A stretch of 64,000 nt of DNA from JASHPR01 sp963808705 (GCA_963808705.1 CAWEHB010000013.1:415772-479771), one strand, 5' to 3'. Positions 15,646 through 24,888 are shown, numbered from the stretch's first letter. The notes: generated by a model from the letters alone, not told the origin. Numbers and translations are program-made.

Positions 15646-17232
15646 ATGAGCAACGCCGCCGCCCAGGCCCCAGCACCCACCCGGACCGGGCCAGCCCCTC
15701 GACCAGCCCTGGCACCCGAGGTGGCCGTCCCGGACCCCCGACGCTGGCTGATCCTGGCTGTCGTCGCCCTGGCCCAGCTGATGGTCGTGCTCGACGCCAC
15801 GATCGTGAACATCGCGCTGCCGTCGGCGCAGCACGCCCTGCACTTCTCCAACATCGAGCGCCAGTGGGTGGTGACCGCGTACGCGCTCGCCTTCGGCAGC
15901 CTGCTGCTGCTCGGCGGCCGGCTCACGGACCTGATCGGCCGGAAGACAACGTTCATCGTCGGCCTGATCGGCTTCGCCGCCGCGTCCGCTGCCGGCGGCG
16001 CCGCCGGCAGCTTCGGCATGCTCGTCGCGGCCCGCGCCTGCCAGGGCGCCTTCGGCGCGCTGCTGGCCCCGGCCGCCCTGTCGCTGCTGACCACCACGTT
16101 CGAGGGCACGAAGGACCGGGGCAAGGCGTTCGGCGTCTTCGGTGCCATCGCGGGCGCCGGCGGAGCGGTCGGCCTGCTGCTCGGCGGCCTGCTGACCCAG
16201 TACCTGAACTGGCGCTGGTGCCTGTACGTCAACCTGGTCTTCGCCGCCGTCGCGGGCGTCGGCGCCGTCGTGCTGCTGCGCCGGCAGACGATCGGGCAGC
16301 GGCCGCGGCTGGACCTGCCCGGCCTCGCGGCCGAGGTCGGCGGCATGTTCTGTATCGTCTATGGCTTCTCCAACGCGGCCAGCGACGGCTGGCACGCGCC
16401 GGCCACCTGGGGCTTCCTCGCCACGGGCGCGGCCCTGCTCGTGGCGTTCGTGTTCATCGAGGCGCGGGCCAGTCAGCCGCTGCTGCCGTTGCGGATCGTC
16501 CTGGACCGCAACCGGGCCGCCTCCTATCTGTCGATCCTCATCACCGGCGCCGGCATGTTCGGCATCTTCCTGTTCCTCACCTACTACCTGCAGGAGACCC
16601 TGGGCTTCAGCCCGGTCATGGCCGGCGTCGCCTTCCTGCCGATGGTCGCCGCGATTGTGGTCTGCGCGAACCTGGCCAACATCGTGCTGCTGCCGCGCAT
16701 CGGCCCGCGGCTCGTCGTCGCGCCGGGCATGCTCGCCGCCGCCGCCGGGCTGGCCTGGCTGACGCGTGTCGGCGTGCACTCCAGCTACGCGACGGACGTC
16801 CTGCCGCCGCTGCTGCTCGCATCCGCCGGCCTCGGCTTCGTGACGTCACCGTCGATGAACACCGGGACCGCCGGCGTCGCGCCCTCCGACGCGGGCGTTG
16901 CGTCGGCGGTGGTCAACACCGGGCAGCAGGTGGGCGGCTCGATCGGCACGTCGCTGCTCAACACGATGGCGGCCAGCGCCGCCGCCGGCTACCTGGCCGC
17001 CCACCTCAGCCCCCGGCTGCTGACCGGCGGCCGCCCGGCACCCGCGCTGGCCGAGCTCGCCCAGGTGCACAGCTACACCACCGCGTTCTGGTGGGCCGCC
17101 GGAATGTTCGCGGCCGGGTCCGTGCTCGCGGCCCTGCTGTTCCGCCCCGGCGCGCCCGCGGCGGCGCCGGTCGCGGCGCCGGTCGCGGCGGCGCCGGTCG
17201 CCCAGCCGGACGGCGAGGTCTTGGCCGCATGA
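15646..17232 (+). CDS. MFS drug/metabolite exporter, DHA2 (EmrB/QacA) type
   Basis: A 528-residue membrane protein with about 14 hydrophobic helices. The first helix contains the DHA2 signature LDATIVNIALPS, followed by the motif A-like loop GGRLTDLIGRK and the antiporter motif C region GAIAGAGGAVGLLLGG. ATG 15646 is preferred, 9 bases after AAAGGA; an ATG 18 bases upstream is possible. Relatives use the proton gradient to export lipophilic drugs or metabolites. Its stop overlaps the start of the following CoA-transferase gene (ATGA), so export and CoA transfer are coupled. The divergent TetR gene is the likely repressor. The C-terminus is an Ala-Pro-Val repeat tail (VAAPVAAAPVA). Confidence 0.9.
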   Translation: MSNAAAQAPAPTRTGPAPRPALAPEVAVPDPRRWLILAVVALAQLMVVLDATIVNIALPSAQHALHFSNIERQWVVTAYALAFGSLLLLGGRLTDLIGRKTTFIVGLIGFAAASAAGGAAGSFGMLVAARACQGAFGALLAPAALSLLTTTFEGTKDRGKAFGVFGAIAGAGGAVGLLLGGLLTQYLNWRWCLYVNLVFAAVAGVGAVVLLRRQTIGQRPRLDLPGLAAEVGGMFCIVYGFSNAASDGWHAPATWGFLATGAALLVAFVFIEARASQPLLPLRIVLDRNRAASYLSILITGAGMFGIFLFLTYYLQETLGFSPVMAGVAFLPMVAAIVVCANLANIVLLPRIGPRLVVAPGMLAAAAGLAWLTRVGVHSSYATDVLPPLLLASAGLGFVTSPSMNTGTAGVAPSDAGVASAVVNTGQQVGGSIGTSLLNTMAASAAAGYLAAHLSPRLLTGGRPAPALAELAQVHSYTTAFWWAAGMFAAGSVLAALLFRPGAPAAAPVAAPVAAAPVAQPDGEVLAA

Positions 17233-18689
17233 GCGCGCAGGACACCGGCATCTCCGCGCCCGCGCGGCAAAACGCCGCCGATTTCGATCCGCTGGCCGCG
17301 CTGGACGGCCTGCTGTCGGACGTCGGCCTCTCCCGGGCACAGACGGGCGGCACCGTGTCGTTCGCTGGCCAGGATCCCATCCTGCCCGCCGCGCACCGGC
17401 TCGGTGCCTGCATCGGCATCCCGGTCATGGCGAACGCCGTGGCGGCGGTCGCCTGGCACCGGCACCGGGGCGGGCCCGGGCAAGACCTCGAGCTGGACCT
17501 GCGCCAGGCCGCCCACGGCATCAATCCGGGTGCCTTCTGGCGCCCGGCCCTGAACGGGGAGCTGGCCCCGCATCCGCTGGTGCTCGACAACCCGTTCCTG
17601 CTCACGCCCTACCGCACGGCGGACGGCCGCTGGATCATGGCGTCGGGGGTCTACCCGCACCTGGCCGCGAAGTGGTGCCGCTTCCTGGACGTGCCCCCCG
17701 ACCCCGCCAGGGTCGCCGCGGCCATCGGGACGTGGGCCGCGCACGAGCTGGAGGAGACGGCGAACGCCGCGGGCCTTCCGGCGTGCGTGGTACGCACCCC
17801 CGGCGAATGGCTGGCGCACGAGCATGGAGCGCTGCTGGCGGCCCAGCCGGTCGTCGGTCTCGAGCGCATCGGCGACGCCCCGGCCCGGGACTTCGGCCCG
17901 TCGGGCCGGCCGTTCGACGGCGTCCGCGTGCTGTCGTTCACCCACGCCGTCGCGGGTCCCGTCGTGGGCCGGACCCTGGCCGAGCACGGGGCGGACGTGC
18001 TCGGCGCGACCCGCCCGAACGACTACGAGCACGAGTTCATCTACGCCGAGGCCAACGCCGGGTCCCGCAGCGCTTACGTCGACCTCGGGAACCCCGCCGG
18101 GCAAGAACGGGCGGCCGCCCTGCTGGCCGAGGCCGACATAGTGGTCAACAACCACCGCAGCGGCTCGCTGGAGCGCCGCGGCCTCGAGCCACGCCGGCTG
18201 GCGGAAAGGTACCCGGGCCTGGTGTACGTCTCGGTCACCTGCTACGGATCGCGCGGCCCGTGGGCGCGGCGCGGAGGCTTTGACATGAACGGCTCTGCTG
18301 CCTCCGGGCTGATGACCATCGAGGGAACCGAGGCCGAGCCCAGGCTCCCCGTCACCGGGATGATCAACGACTACGTCACGGGCTACCTGGGAGCGGCCGG
18401 TGCCGCCGCGGCGCTGGTGAAGCGCGCCACCGAGGGGGGCTCGTGGCACGTCACGGTGAACCTGACCCGGACCGCGATGTGGTGCGGGTCGCTCGGCCTG
18501 GTGAACCCGGCCCTGGCCGGCCGTGACGAGCAGCACCGTCTTCGTGAGCCGGTCGCCTACGACGCCCCCAGCCCGCTGGGCGACGTCCACATGCTCGCCC
18601 CGCCGGTCCGGTTCTCGGCCATCGCGCCGGCCTGGCCGACGCCCCTGCTTGTCCCCCGAGGCTCAAGTCGCGCCGAATGGCTGAGCTGA
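17229..18689 (+). CDS. CaiB/BaiF-type CoA-transferase, divergent
   Basis: A 486-residue protein starting at the ATG that overlaps the pump stop. The C-terminal 270 residues are a class III CoA-transferase lobe: FDGVRVLSFTHAVAGPVVGR, LAEHGADVLGATRP, RSAYVDLGNPAGQERAAALL, ADIVVNNHRSGSLERRG, VYVSVTCYGSRGPWARRGGF. The catalytic Asp is expected near residue 381 in GMINDYVTGYLGA. The N-terminal 190 residues contain the other family lobe (LDLRQAAHGINPGAFW, LTPYRTADGRWIMASG), so the two lobes are in swapped order compared with the protein at 5523-6716. A coupling with a pump suggests processing of an acidic metabolite before or after transport. It is convergent with the ABC permease, 4 bases away. 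Confidence 0.8.
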   Translation: MSAQDTGISAPARQNAADFDPLAALDGLLSDVGLSRAQTGGTVSFAGQDPILPAAHRLGACIGIPVMANAVAAVAWHRHRGGPGQDLELDLRQAAHGINPGAFWRPALNGELAPHPLVLDNPFLLTPYRTADGRWIMASGVYPHLAAKWCRFLDVPPDPARVAAAIGTWAAHELEETANAAGLPACVVRTPGEWLAHEHGALLAAQPVVGLERIGDAPARDFGPSGRPFDGVRVLSFTHAVAGPVVGRTLAEHGADVLGATRPNDYEHEFIYAEANAGSRSAYVDLGNPAGQERAAALLAEADIVVNNHRSGSLERRGLEPRRLAERYPGLVYVSVTCYGSRGPWARRGGFDMNGSAASGLMTIEGTEAEPRLPVTGMINDYVTGYLGAAGAAAALVKRATEGGSWHVTVNLTRTAMWCGSLGLVNPALAGRDEQHRLREPVAYDAPSPLGDVHMLAPPVRFSAIAPAWPTPLLVPRGSSRAEWLS

Positions 18690-18693
18690 CCGG

Positions 18694-19824
18694 TCATGCG
18701 TCGCGGGTCATCATCCGCCACGCCCCGACGACGGACCAGACCACGATCCAGCCGACGATCACCGAGATCATCGCCCAGGTCGGCATCGGCGGTATGCCGA
18801 GGGCGCCCCGCCCGCCGAACAGCAGCCCTCCGGGGCCGGGGCCGCCGCCGCCGGCGGCGGGCGCCAGCCCGGCGGGGCGAAGCTGGTCCATGGCCACGCC
18901 CACGTCGAGCCGCTGGCCGTCCAGGAAGTAGGGGATCGGGGTGCGGGCCAGGATCGGGGTGACGATGATCTCGAGCCCGATCAGCAGGATGGTCGACAGC
19001 GTGCGCTGCCCGGTGAGCGAGCCCAGCCCCAGCCCGACCAGGAACCCGATCCCGACCTCGAGCGTAAGCCACAGCCCGATCTTGAACATCTCGTTGGGCG
19101 GCGGGCTGAACTGGGTGTCCTCGGCCGAGGTGTAGTCGGCGTAATCGGTGGCGATGCCGCTGCCGGCCGCCGGGCGGAACGGGCCGGGACCGGGACCGGG
19201 CTGGAACGCCTGCGCCGCCTGCTGCGGATGCTGCCGGACCCAGGTCTGCAGCTGGGCCTGGTCGAAGTTCGCCGGGACGTTGATGCCGTTGTTCACGCTG
19301 ACCGACGTCGGCTGCGGGACACCTTCGTAGCTCGTCACCAGGCAGAGCATCGTGAACGCCACGGCCACCGCCGAGAGCAGGATGGCCAGGCCGGCCGGGA
19401 TGCGGGCGAGATACAGGGCCAGGCGGGACCGGCCGGTGATCACCAGGTAGCGGAACACGCCGTCGTTCAGGTCCGTGGTCCCGGCGGCCGCGCCGACTAC
19501 GGCGGCGATGATGAACCCGAACTCCGCCGTCAGGTTGGCCGTGGCCTCGAATGTGCTGGGGTCCCCGGCCGGCCCGTAGTGGGCGGGGTCGAACAGGTGG
19601 AACGCCAGCCGCAGGCCGAGGATGAGGACCGTCGGCGCGACGGTCATCAGCAGGACGGTCACCATCAGGCCGCGGCGCTTGCGCAGCTCCAGGTGCTTGG
19701 TGGCGATGAGGCCCCAGGTCGGCAGCGCGGCGCCCAGCCGCCGCGGGACCGGCGTCCGGCTCGGCCGCGCCGGGGACCGCCCTTCGGATAGCAGCGGCTG
19801 GGCCGCGGGAGCGGGGCTGGTCAC
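18694..19824 (-). CDS. ABC transporter permease (ABC-2 type)
   Basis: A 376-residue membrane protein. Hydrophobic segments are seen at about 53-74, 96-115, 140-165, 254-275, 283-300 and 350-370. Between the third and fourth lies a 90-residue polar extracytoplasmic loop with a Pro/Gly-rich stretch (FQPGPGPGPFRPAAGSG). A second Gly/Pro-rich loop precedes the last helix. It starts with GTG overlapping the stop of the ATPase gene (GTGA), so the two form one exporter. The neighbouring histidine kinase/response regulator pair suggests stress- or antibiotic-triggered expression. Confidence 0.85.
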   Translation of the reverse strand: MTSPAPAAQPLLSEGRSPARPSRTPVPRRLGAALPTWGLIATKHLELRKRRGLMVTVLLMTVAPTVLILGLRLAFHLFDPAHYGPAGDPSTFEATANLTAEFGFIIAAVVGAAAGTTDLNDGVFRYLVITGRSRLALYLARIPAGLAILLSAVAVAFTMLCLVTSYEGVPQPTSVSVNNGINVPANFDQAQLQTWVRQHPQQAAQAFQPGPGPGPFRPAAGSGIATDYADYTSAEDTQFSPPPNEMFKIGLWLTLEVGIGFLVGLGLGSLTGQRTLSTILLIGLEIIVTPILARTPIPYFLDGQRLDVGVAMDQLRPAGLAPAAGGGGPGPGGLLFGGRGALGIPPMPTWAMISVIVGWIVVWSVVGAWRMMTRDA

Positions 19825-21152
19825 GGGTTGTCTCCCAGTCGGGTGGTCACGGACAAGAACCAGTCCTCCAGCGACGTCCGGATCTCCTGGAGGCCGTACA
19901 CGGAGATGCCCGCGCCGACCAGCTGCCGGTTGATGTCGGCGACCAGTTCGCGCGACGCCCCGGCGGGCAGGGTGACCGTCAGCCCGGCATCGGTCAAGGA
20001 CGTGCCCGCGGCGATCCCCGCCTCGTCGATGAGCCGCGCCGCCCGGGCCGGGTCGGCGCAGTCCACCTGCACGACCACACCCGCGCCACGGGTTAGCTCG
20101 TCGATCGGGCCCTGGCGGACGACCCGGCCGCGGTCCACGATCGCCACCGCGTCGCAGGTACGCTCCACCTCATCCAGCAGGTGCGAGGACAGCACCACGG
20201 CCCGGCCCTCGTCGACCAGACTGATGATCATCGCCCGCATCTCGTGCATCCCGGCCGGGTCGAGCCCGTTCATCGGCTCGTCCAGGACCAGCAGCTCCGG
20301 GTCGCCGAGCAGGCACGAGGCCACCCCGAGGCGCTGGCGCATGCCCATCGAGTACCTGGCGACCTTGTCGTCGGCGCGTTCGGTGAGACCGACTCTTTCC
20401 AGCGACGGCGCGATCCGCTGGCCCGCGTCGCCGCCTCTCGCCGCGGCCAGCAGGCGGAGGTTCTGCCGCCCGGTCAGGTGGGGGTGGAAGCGGGGCTCGT
20501 CCACGATCGCGCCGACCCGGGCCAGCGCCTGGCTCCGTTCGGCCGGGACGGGGATCCCCAGCAGCGACATCGTGCCGCCGTCGGCCCGGGTCAGGCCGAG
20601 CAGGGTGCGGATCAGCGTGGTCTTGCCCGCGCCGTTCGGCCCGAGGTAGCCGAATGCGTACCCGCGCGGGACCCGCAGGTCGACGTCGTTGACCGCGACG
20701 TTGGCCCCGAACCGCTTGACCAGGCCGTGGGTTTCCACCGCCCATCCGTCGGCCGGGCGCTCGAAGGAGAGGCCGGGACGGGGCGTGCGGGCCGGTGTGG
20801 GGCTCGTGTCACCGTTTGGCGCCGCGCCGGGCGACACGGCAGGCACGGACGGTCCGGCCGGGCCCGGCGGCGCGGCATGCCGGGGCGGTTCGGCTGGCCG
20901 GGGCGGCCCGGGCGGCGAGGGCGAGGCCGGCGGCGGTTCTCGTCGGCCCCACTGGTCGTCGTGCTGTGTGCTGTGCCGCCCGCGGCGCATGCGCGACACG
21001 CCGAAGCCCAGCCCGCCGAGCACGAGGAGGGCGAGAAGGACCACTCCGAAGCCGAAGTGCATGCCGTGGCCCGGCGGGGCGGCAGCGACGGCCTCCCACC
21101 GGGCCGGGCCGGGCATGTAAAGCGAGATGTCTCGCGGGTCGATGGCGTTCAT
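19821..21152 (-). CDS. ABC transporter ATP-binding protein with N-terminal membrane anchor
   Basis: A 443-residue fusion. Residues about 135-440 are a complete ATPase: Walker A GPNGAGKTT, signature YSMGMRQRLG, Walker B LLVLDEPMNGLD, switch SSHLLDEVERT, followed by the DrrA/BcrA-type C-terminal tail. In front are a short N-terminal segment, one hydrophobic helix (about 33-53, FGVVLLALLVLGGLGFGV) and an 75-residue Pro/Ala/Gly linker. ATPases of this family normally start directly at the catalytic domain, so the tethered form is odd. The helix plus linker resembles a short SHOCT-less membrane protein fused in frame. The partner permease is the next gene, and the two-component genes lie 124 bases upstream. 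Confidence 0.88.
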   Translation of the reverse strand: MNAIDPRDISLYMPGPARWEAVAAAPPGHGMHFGFGVVLLALLVLGGLGFGVSRMRRGRHSTQHDDQWGRREPPPASPSPPGPPRPAEPPRHAAPPGPAGPSVPAVSPGAAPNGDTSPTPARTPRPGLSFERPADGWAVETHGLVKRFGANVAVNDVDLRVPRGYAFGYLGPNGAGKTTLIRTLLGLTRADGGTMSLLGIPVPAERSQALARVGAIVDEPRFHPHLTGRQNLRLLAAARGGDAGQRIAPSLERVGLTERADDKVARYSMGMRQRLGVASCLLGDPELLVLDEPMNGLDPAGMHEMRAMIISLVDEGRAVVLSSHLLDEVERTCDAVAIVDRGRVVRQGPIDELTRGAGVVVQVDCADPARAARLIDEAGIAAGTSLTDAGLTVTLPAGASRELVADINRQLVGAGISVYGLQEIRTSLEDWFLSVTTRLGDNP

Positions 21153-21276
21153 CGCAGCTAATCCTCAACGAACGGCGCGGCGCTGTCATCGTGCGCGAGG
21201 ATCAGCTCTGCGTCATCCCCGAGACCGACACGGAGCGGGCGCGAGGCGCTCGGCCGAGCTATTGATGGGCGGCCGC

Positions 21277-21939
21277 TCACACCGCGGTGGCGATCCCCGA
21301 CTGGTACGCGAGGATGACGAGCTGGGTGCGGTCGCGGGCACCGAGCTTGGTCAGGATCCGGCTCACGTGCGTCTTGGCTGTGGGCAGGCTCACCCGCAGC
21401 GTCTCGGCCAGCTCGGCGTTAGACAGCCCCTGGGCGACCAGGGACAGCACCTCGCGTTCGCGCTCGGTGAGCTCGTCCAGACCGCGCGGGGCTCTCGACG
21501 GCGGCCGGGCCCCGCCGGTGAAGTGGGCGATGAGCCGACGCGTCACGCTCGGGGCGAGCAGCGCCTCGCCGGCGGCGACGGTGCGGATCGCGCTCAGCAA
21601 CTCCTCCAGCGGGCGGCTCTTCAGCGCGAAACCGCTCGCCCCCGCCCGCAGCGCCTCGAACACGTACTCGTCCAGGTCGAACGTGGTGAGGATGAGCACC
21701 CGCGGCGCGCCCGCGCCCCGGCCACAGGTGATCTGCCGGGTCGCCTCGATCCCGTCCATCACCGGCATCCGGACATCCATAACGACGACGTCCGGCGCGA
21801 GGCTCGCCGCGAGCTCGACCGCCTGCCGGCCATCCGCCGCCTCGCCGACGACCTCCAGGTCATCCTCGGCGTCGATCAGCGACGAGAACGCGGTGCGGAG
21901 CAGCGCCTGGTCGTCGACGACGAGGACGCTGGTGGTCAC
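21277..21939 (-). CDS. NarL/LuxR-type response regulator
   Basis: A 220-residue regulator. The receiver domain (about 3-120) has acidic D9/D10, phospho-acceptor D55 in VVVMDVRMP, the TTFD switch and the conserved K near LKSRPLEELL. The C-terminal LuxR HTH (about 150-212) reads LTEREREVLSLVAQGLSNAE and then LRVSLPTAKTHVSRILTKLG. The start is GTG 21939 overlapping the kinase stop (GTGA), so the two are cotranscribed. The ABC exporter follows after 124 bases on the same strand and is the obvious target. Confidence 0.92.
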   Translation of the reverse strand: MTTSVLVVDDQALLRTAFSSLIDAEDDLEVVGEAADGRQAVELAASLAPDVVVMDVRMPVMDGIEATRQITCGRGAGAPRVLILTTFDLDEYVFEALRAGASGFALKSRPLEELLSAIRTVAAGEALLAPSVTRRLIAHFTGGARPPSRAPRGLDELTEREREVLSLVAQGLSNAELAETLRVSLPTAKTHVSRILTKLGARDRTQLVILAYQSGIATAV

Positions 21940-23192
21940 ACCGCGACCTCGATCGGGATCTCGGCGAGCACGTGAAAGCCTCGACCGGCCAGCGGCTCGG
22001 CCACGAGCCAGCCGCCGAACGCGCCCACCCGCTCGCGCATCCCGACGATCCCGTTACCCGTGCCCGGGCTGGCCGGCCGCCCGTCGTCGCCCGCCGGACG
22101 CCCGGCTGTCCCTCCGTCGTCGGCGACCTCGATGCGGACCTGCCTATCCGAGACGACCAGGCCTACCGCCGCGCGGGCTCCCGGCGCGTGCTTCACGACG
22201 TTGGTCAGCGCCTCCTGGACGACCCGGTAGATCGAGAGCTCGAGGGCTGGGGAAAGCTGGCGATCGGCGCCCGACATCCTCAGCTCCACCGGCGTTCCCG
22301 AGGCCAGCACGTGCTCGGCGAGCTCCTTCAGGTCGACGAGCCGGGGCGCTGGCGCCAGCGCGGCCGCCCCGGCCTCCTCGTCGCGCAGCAGCCCTAGTAC
22401 CACCCGCAGCTCGTCCTGGGCGGTCCGGCCGATCATCTCGATCGACTCGAGCGCGGCGCCTGCCTCCTCCGGGCGCCTGGCCGCCAGGCGCCTGCCCACC
22501 CCCGCCTGGACGGTGATGACGGTGAGCGTGTGGGCCACGACGTCGTGTAGCTCGCGGGCGATGCGCACCCGCTCCTCCCGGACCTCCCGGCGAGCGCGTT
22601 CCGCCTCGGCGGCTCGCTCCCGCTCCGCCTGCTCGGCCAGCCCGGCCAGGTAACGCCGGCGTGCCGCGACGCTGTCCCCGACGAACCAAGCCGCCATCAA
22701 CGGCAAGAAGCCTACGACGGCCGCGCCGGGGAGCGATGCCGTCCCGACCGCGACGCCCGCGTAGACCAGCGCCCCGCCCAGGATCGCAGCCGCAGCCACG
22801 GCGGCAGGGATCGACACCCGCCTCGGCTGACGCGAGGCCGCAAAATACACAGCGAGCCCGAGCATGATGCCGAGGGGCAAGGGGGGGGTTCCCGAGGCCA
22901 TGGCCAGTCCGGTCGCCGCGGCCGCGACCGCGAGCACCGGCAACGGCCAGCGCCGCAGCAGCACGATGGGGCCGCACACCAGGAACGCGAGGACGAGCCG
23001 CCGCTCCGGCGCGTGGGGGTACGGCCCGGTCGCCAGGGCCAGCACGGCCAGCACCGTGCAGGCGGTGAGCACCGTGGTGGCCAGCCACTGGCGCTCACTG
23101 AACGCAGCAGGAACGCGCCGCAGCGACGGGCCCTCAGCCGAGTAGTTACTAGCCACAACACCGACGGTAACCAGAGCGTCCGCTGAGCGCAT
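21936..23192 (-). CDS. Sensor histidine kinase, HisKA_3 (DesK/NarX-like) family
   Basis: A 418-residue membrane kinase. Five or six hydrophobic segments fill residues about 38-175 with no large extracytoplasmic domain, as in intramembrane-sensing kinases. The coiled stretch about 183-208 leads to the H-box ERVRIARELHDVVAHTLTVI with phospho-His H216. The N-box is EALTNVVKHAPGA and the ATP-binding G-box lies in the last 50 residues (GTGNGIVGMRERVGAFGG). Start ATG 23192 is used; a later start is possible. The partner response regulator overlaps its stop, and an ABC exporter is downstream, the pattern of cell-envelope or antibiotic stress modules. Confidence 0.9.
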   Translation of the reverse strand: MRSADALVTVGVVASNYSAEGPSLRRVPAAFSERQWLATTVLTACTVLAVLALATGPYPHAPERRLVLAFLVCGPIVLLRRWPLPVLAVAAAATGLAMASGTPPLPLGIMLGLAVYFAASRQPRRVSIPAAVAAAAILGGALVYAGVAVGTASLPGAAVVGFLPLMAAWFVGDSVAARRRYLAGLAEQAERERAAEAERARREVREERVRIARELHDVVAHTLTVITVQAGVGRRLAARRPEEAGAALESIEMIGRTAQDELRVVLGLLRDEEAGAAALAPAPRLVDLKELAEHVLASGTPVELRMSGADRQLSPALELSIYRVVQEALTNVVKHAPGARAAVGLVVSDRQVRIEVADDGGTAGRPAGDDGRPASPGTGNGIVGMRERVGAFGGWLVAEPLAGRGFHVLAEIPIEVAV

Positions 23193-23469
23193 CAGTCCCG
23201 AGTATGACGGCCGCTACATCGCCGGCCCGACCGCCCGGCTGCTGAGCTGCCTGACCGGCATGCCGTGCGCACCCGGCGGGCCAGGCCGGCGCCGATCCAT
23301 CCCGTTCCGGATCGGATCGGGGTTACTCGTACTTACCCGACGCCGTGGCACCTGGGGAGCGGCGCGGCTGCCGGGGACGTGTCCGGGCATCTTCGTCTCG
23401 GCGCTCCAGGCCGCCGGGCTGGCGACTGCGGTCGGGCCGGCCGGCCGTGGCATGGGTGATGATAAGGGC

Positions 23470-24495
23470 ATGTCGTCTGGGGAATTCACCAATGCGCACC
23501 CGGCGCTGGCGGAGTTCTGGCATCCGGTGGCTTTGTCGCGCGACGTCGGCGAGGAGCCTGTCGCGGCCCGCCTGGCCGGTCAGGGCTGGGTGCTGGCCCG
23601 TCTTGGCGGCGCTGTCACGGCGTTCACCGACGCCTGCCCGCACCGGCGGGCGCGGCTGTCGGCAGGATCTGTCCGCGACGGCACGCTCGAGTGCACGTAT
23701 CACGGGTGGCGGTTCGCCCGCGATGGCCGGTGCGTGGACATTCCGGCGCTGACCGATACCGGGCAGATCCCGGCGCGCGCCGCGCTGCACCGCCCGGCGG
23801 AGGTCGCCGAACGAGATGGCCTGGTGTGGCTGGCTCCGCTGCCGTCGCGCGCTCCGCTGCCAGAACTGTCGCCTGCCAGGCCGCTGGCGGGCGAGGGCGT
23901 CGCCACGGTCCGGCTTCCGGTCGTGCGGGTGGAGGCCAACGCGGCGATCCTGATCGATAATTTCCTCGACGAGGCGCACCTGCCGTTCGTTCACGCGGCC
24001 ACGATCGGCGGCGCAGGTCCCGAGCCCATCCCCCGGGCGGACGTGGCCCGGCATGGCCTGTCGTTCACCGCGGTTCGCGAGCACGCCTTCACCAACCTCA
24101 CCGACCCGGCGGTCCGCGACGGTTCCCGGCCCGCGGTCCAGCGGCGCCAGATGACCTACCGGTATCAGGCACCGCTGGCCGCGACCTTGCTCCTGGAATA
24201 CCTCGACGCCGAAGGGTGGCAGTTCCTGACGTTCGTCGTGACCCCTGAGGACGAGCGAACCTGCCGGGTCTACCAGACGGTGACCGGCCCCGGCCTCACC
24301 GACCCCGAGCAAGCCGACAGCGCCGCGAAGTACGAGATGACGATCTTCGAGGAAGACCTGGACCTGCAGCGGCGGGCGCTGTCCGGCCTGGAATTCCCGC
24401 TCGACCCCGCAGCCGAACTGCACACCAGAGCCGACCGGATCGCCGTGGAGTTCCGCCGCGTCCTTGCCGCCGCGGTCAGCGGCTCAGCGACCTAG
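23470..24495 (+). CDS. Rieske [2Fe-2S] non-heme iron oxygenase
   Basis: A 341-residue oxygenase alpha-subunit-like enzyme. The Rieske cluster ligands are C56 and H58 in DACPHRRARL and C75 and H78 in ECTYHGWRF. The catalytic mononuclear iron site is suggested by DNFLDEAHLPFVH. This size and the motif order fit the vanillate/toluenesulfonate/KSH-like single-component oxygenases that work with a separate reductase; no reductase gene is nearby. ATG 23470 is chosen; ATG 23452 is an alternative. The first 25 codons have a degraded second copy at 39331, so the gene or its start has been duplicated within the window. Confidence 0.85.
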   Translation: MSSGEFTNAHPALAEFWHPVALSRDVGEEPVAARLAGQGWVLARLGGAVTAFTDACPHRRARLSAGSVRDGTLECTYHGWRFARDGRCVDIPALTDTGQIPARAALHRPAEVAERDGLVWLAPLPSRAPLPELSPARPLAGEGVATVRLPVVRVEANAAILIDNFLDEAHLPFVHAATIGGAGPEPIPRADVARHGLSFTAVREHAFTNLTDPAVRDGSRPAVQRRQMTYRYQAPLAATLLLEYLDAEGWQFLTFVVTPEDERTCRVYQTVTGPGLTDPEQADSAAKYEMTIFEEDLDLQRRALSGLEFPLDPAAELHTRADRIAVEFRRVLAAAVSGSAT

Positions 24496-24663
24496 GAGCC
24501 ACATCGCCACCATCGGCGCCGTGCTAGGAGCAGTCAGCTGACAGCACGCGACGCTCCAGCCCGAACCGGTGAACCGGTCAGCGCCTTCGCCGGCCTCGGT
24601 AGCTGGCGGACATGGCGGCTGCGCCGCGGCCGGTGGCCGGGCAGGAAGGCGCATGATGGAGCA

Positions 24664-24888
24664 ATGAAGGCATCGCGCGCCGCGACCCGGCGCTACCTGC
24701 CCGGCAGCCCGTTCAACACCCCGGCTCCGGTGCGCCCGGCCGAGACGTTCGCCGTCCATGATCAGGTGACGCACGACAAGTACGGGCTCGGCGTCATCCT
24801 CGCCGTGGAGGACCACGCCGTGCTCGTGGACTTCCGCCCGGATCAACGGCGGATCCCGCTCCCGTGCGCCAAGCTCACCAAGCTGTAA
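24664..24888 (+). CDS. Small conserved actinobacterial protein with SH3/Tudor-like core
   Basis: A 74-residue protein starting at ATG 24664 after GATGGAGCA. The core FAVHDQVTHDKYGLGVILAV, then DHAVLVDF and LPCAKLTKL resembles the C-terminal Tudor-like domain of UvrD/PcrA helicases (GDxVxHxxFGxGxVxxVEG ... VDFG ... KxL), which contacts RNA polymerase. As a free-standing domain it is common in actinobacteria, without known function. It is a single-gene unit between the Rieske gene and the cold-shock genes. Confidence 0.7.
   Translation: MKASRAATRRYLPGSPFNTPAPVRPAETFAVHDQVTHDKYGLGVILAVEDHAVLVDFRPDQRRIPLPCAKLTKL

Noticed and set aside
15547..16779. Minus-strand extension of the TetR frame to 603 residues
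   Set aside because: It is antisense to the MFS pump. The HTH starts normally at the ATG at 15546.
15510..17228. Long open frame in front of the CoA-transferase, giving a 1059-residue protein
   Set aside because: It is the shadow of the MFS gene in another frame: Arg/Pro/Ala-rich without any domain. The real start is the ATG overlapping the MFS stop.
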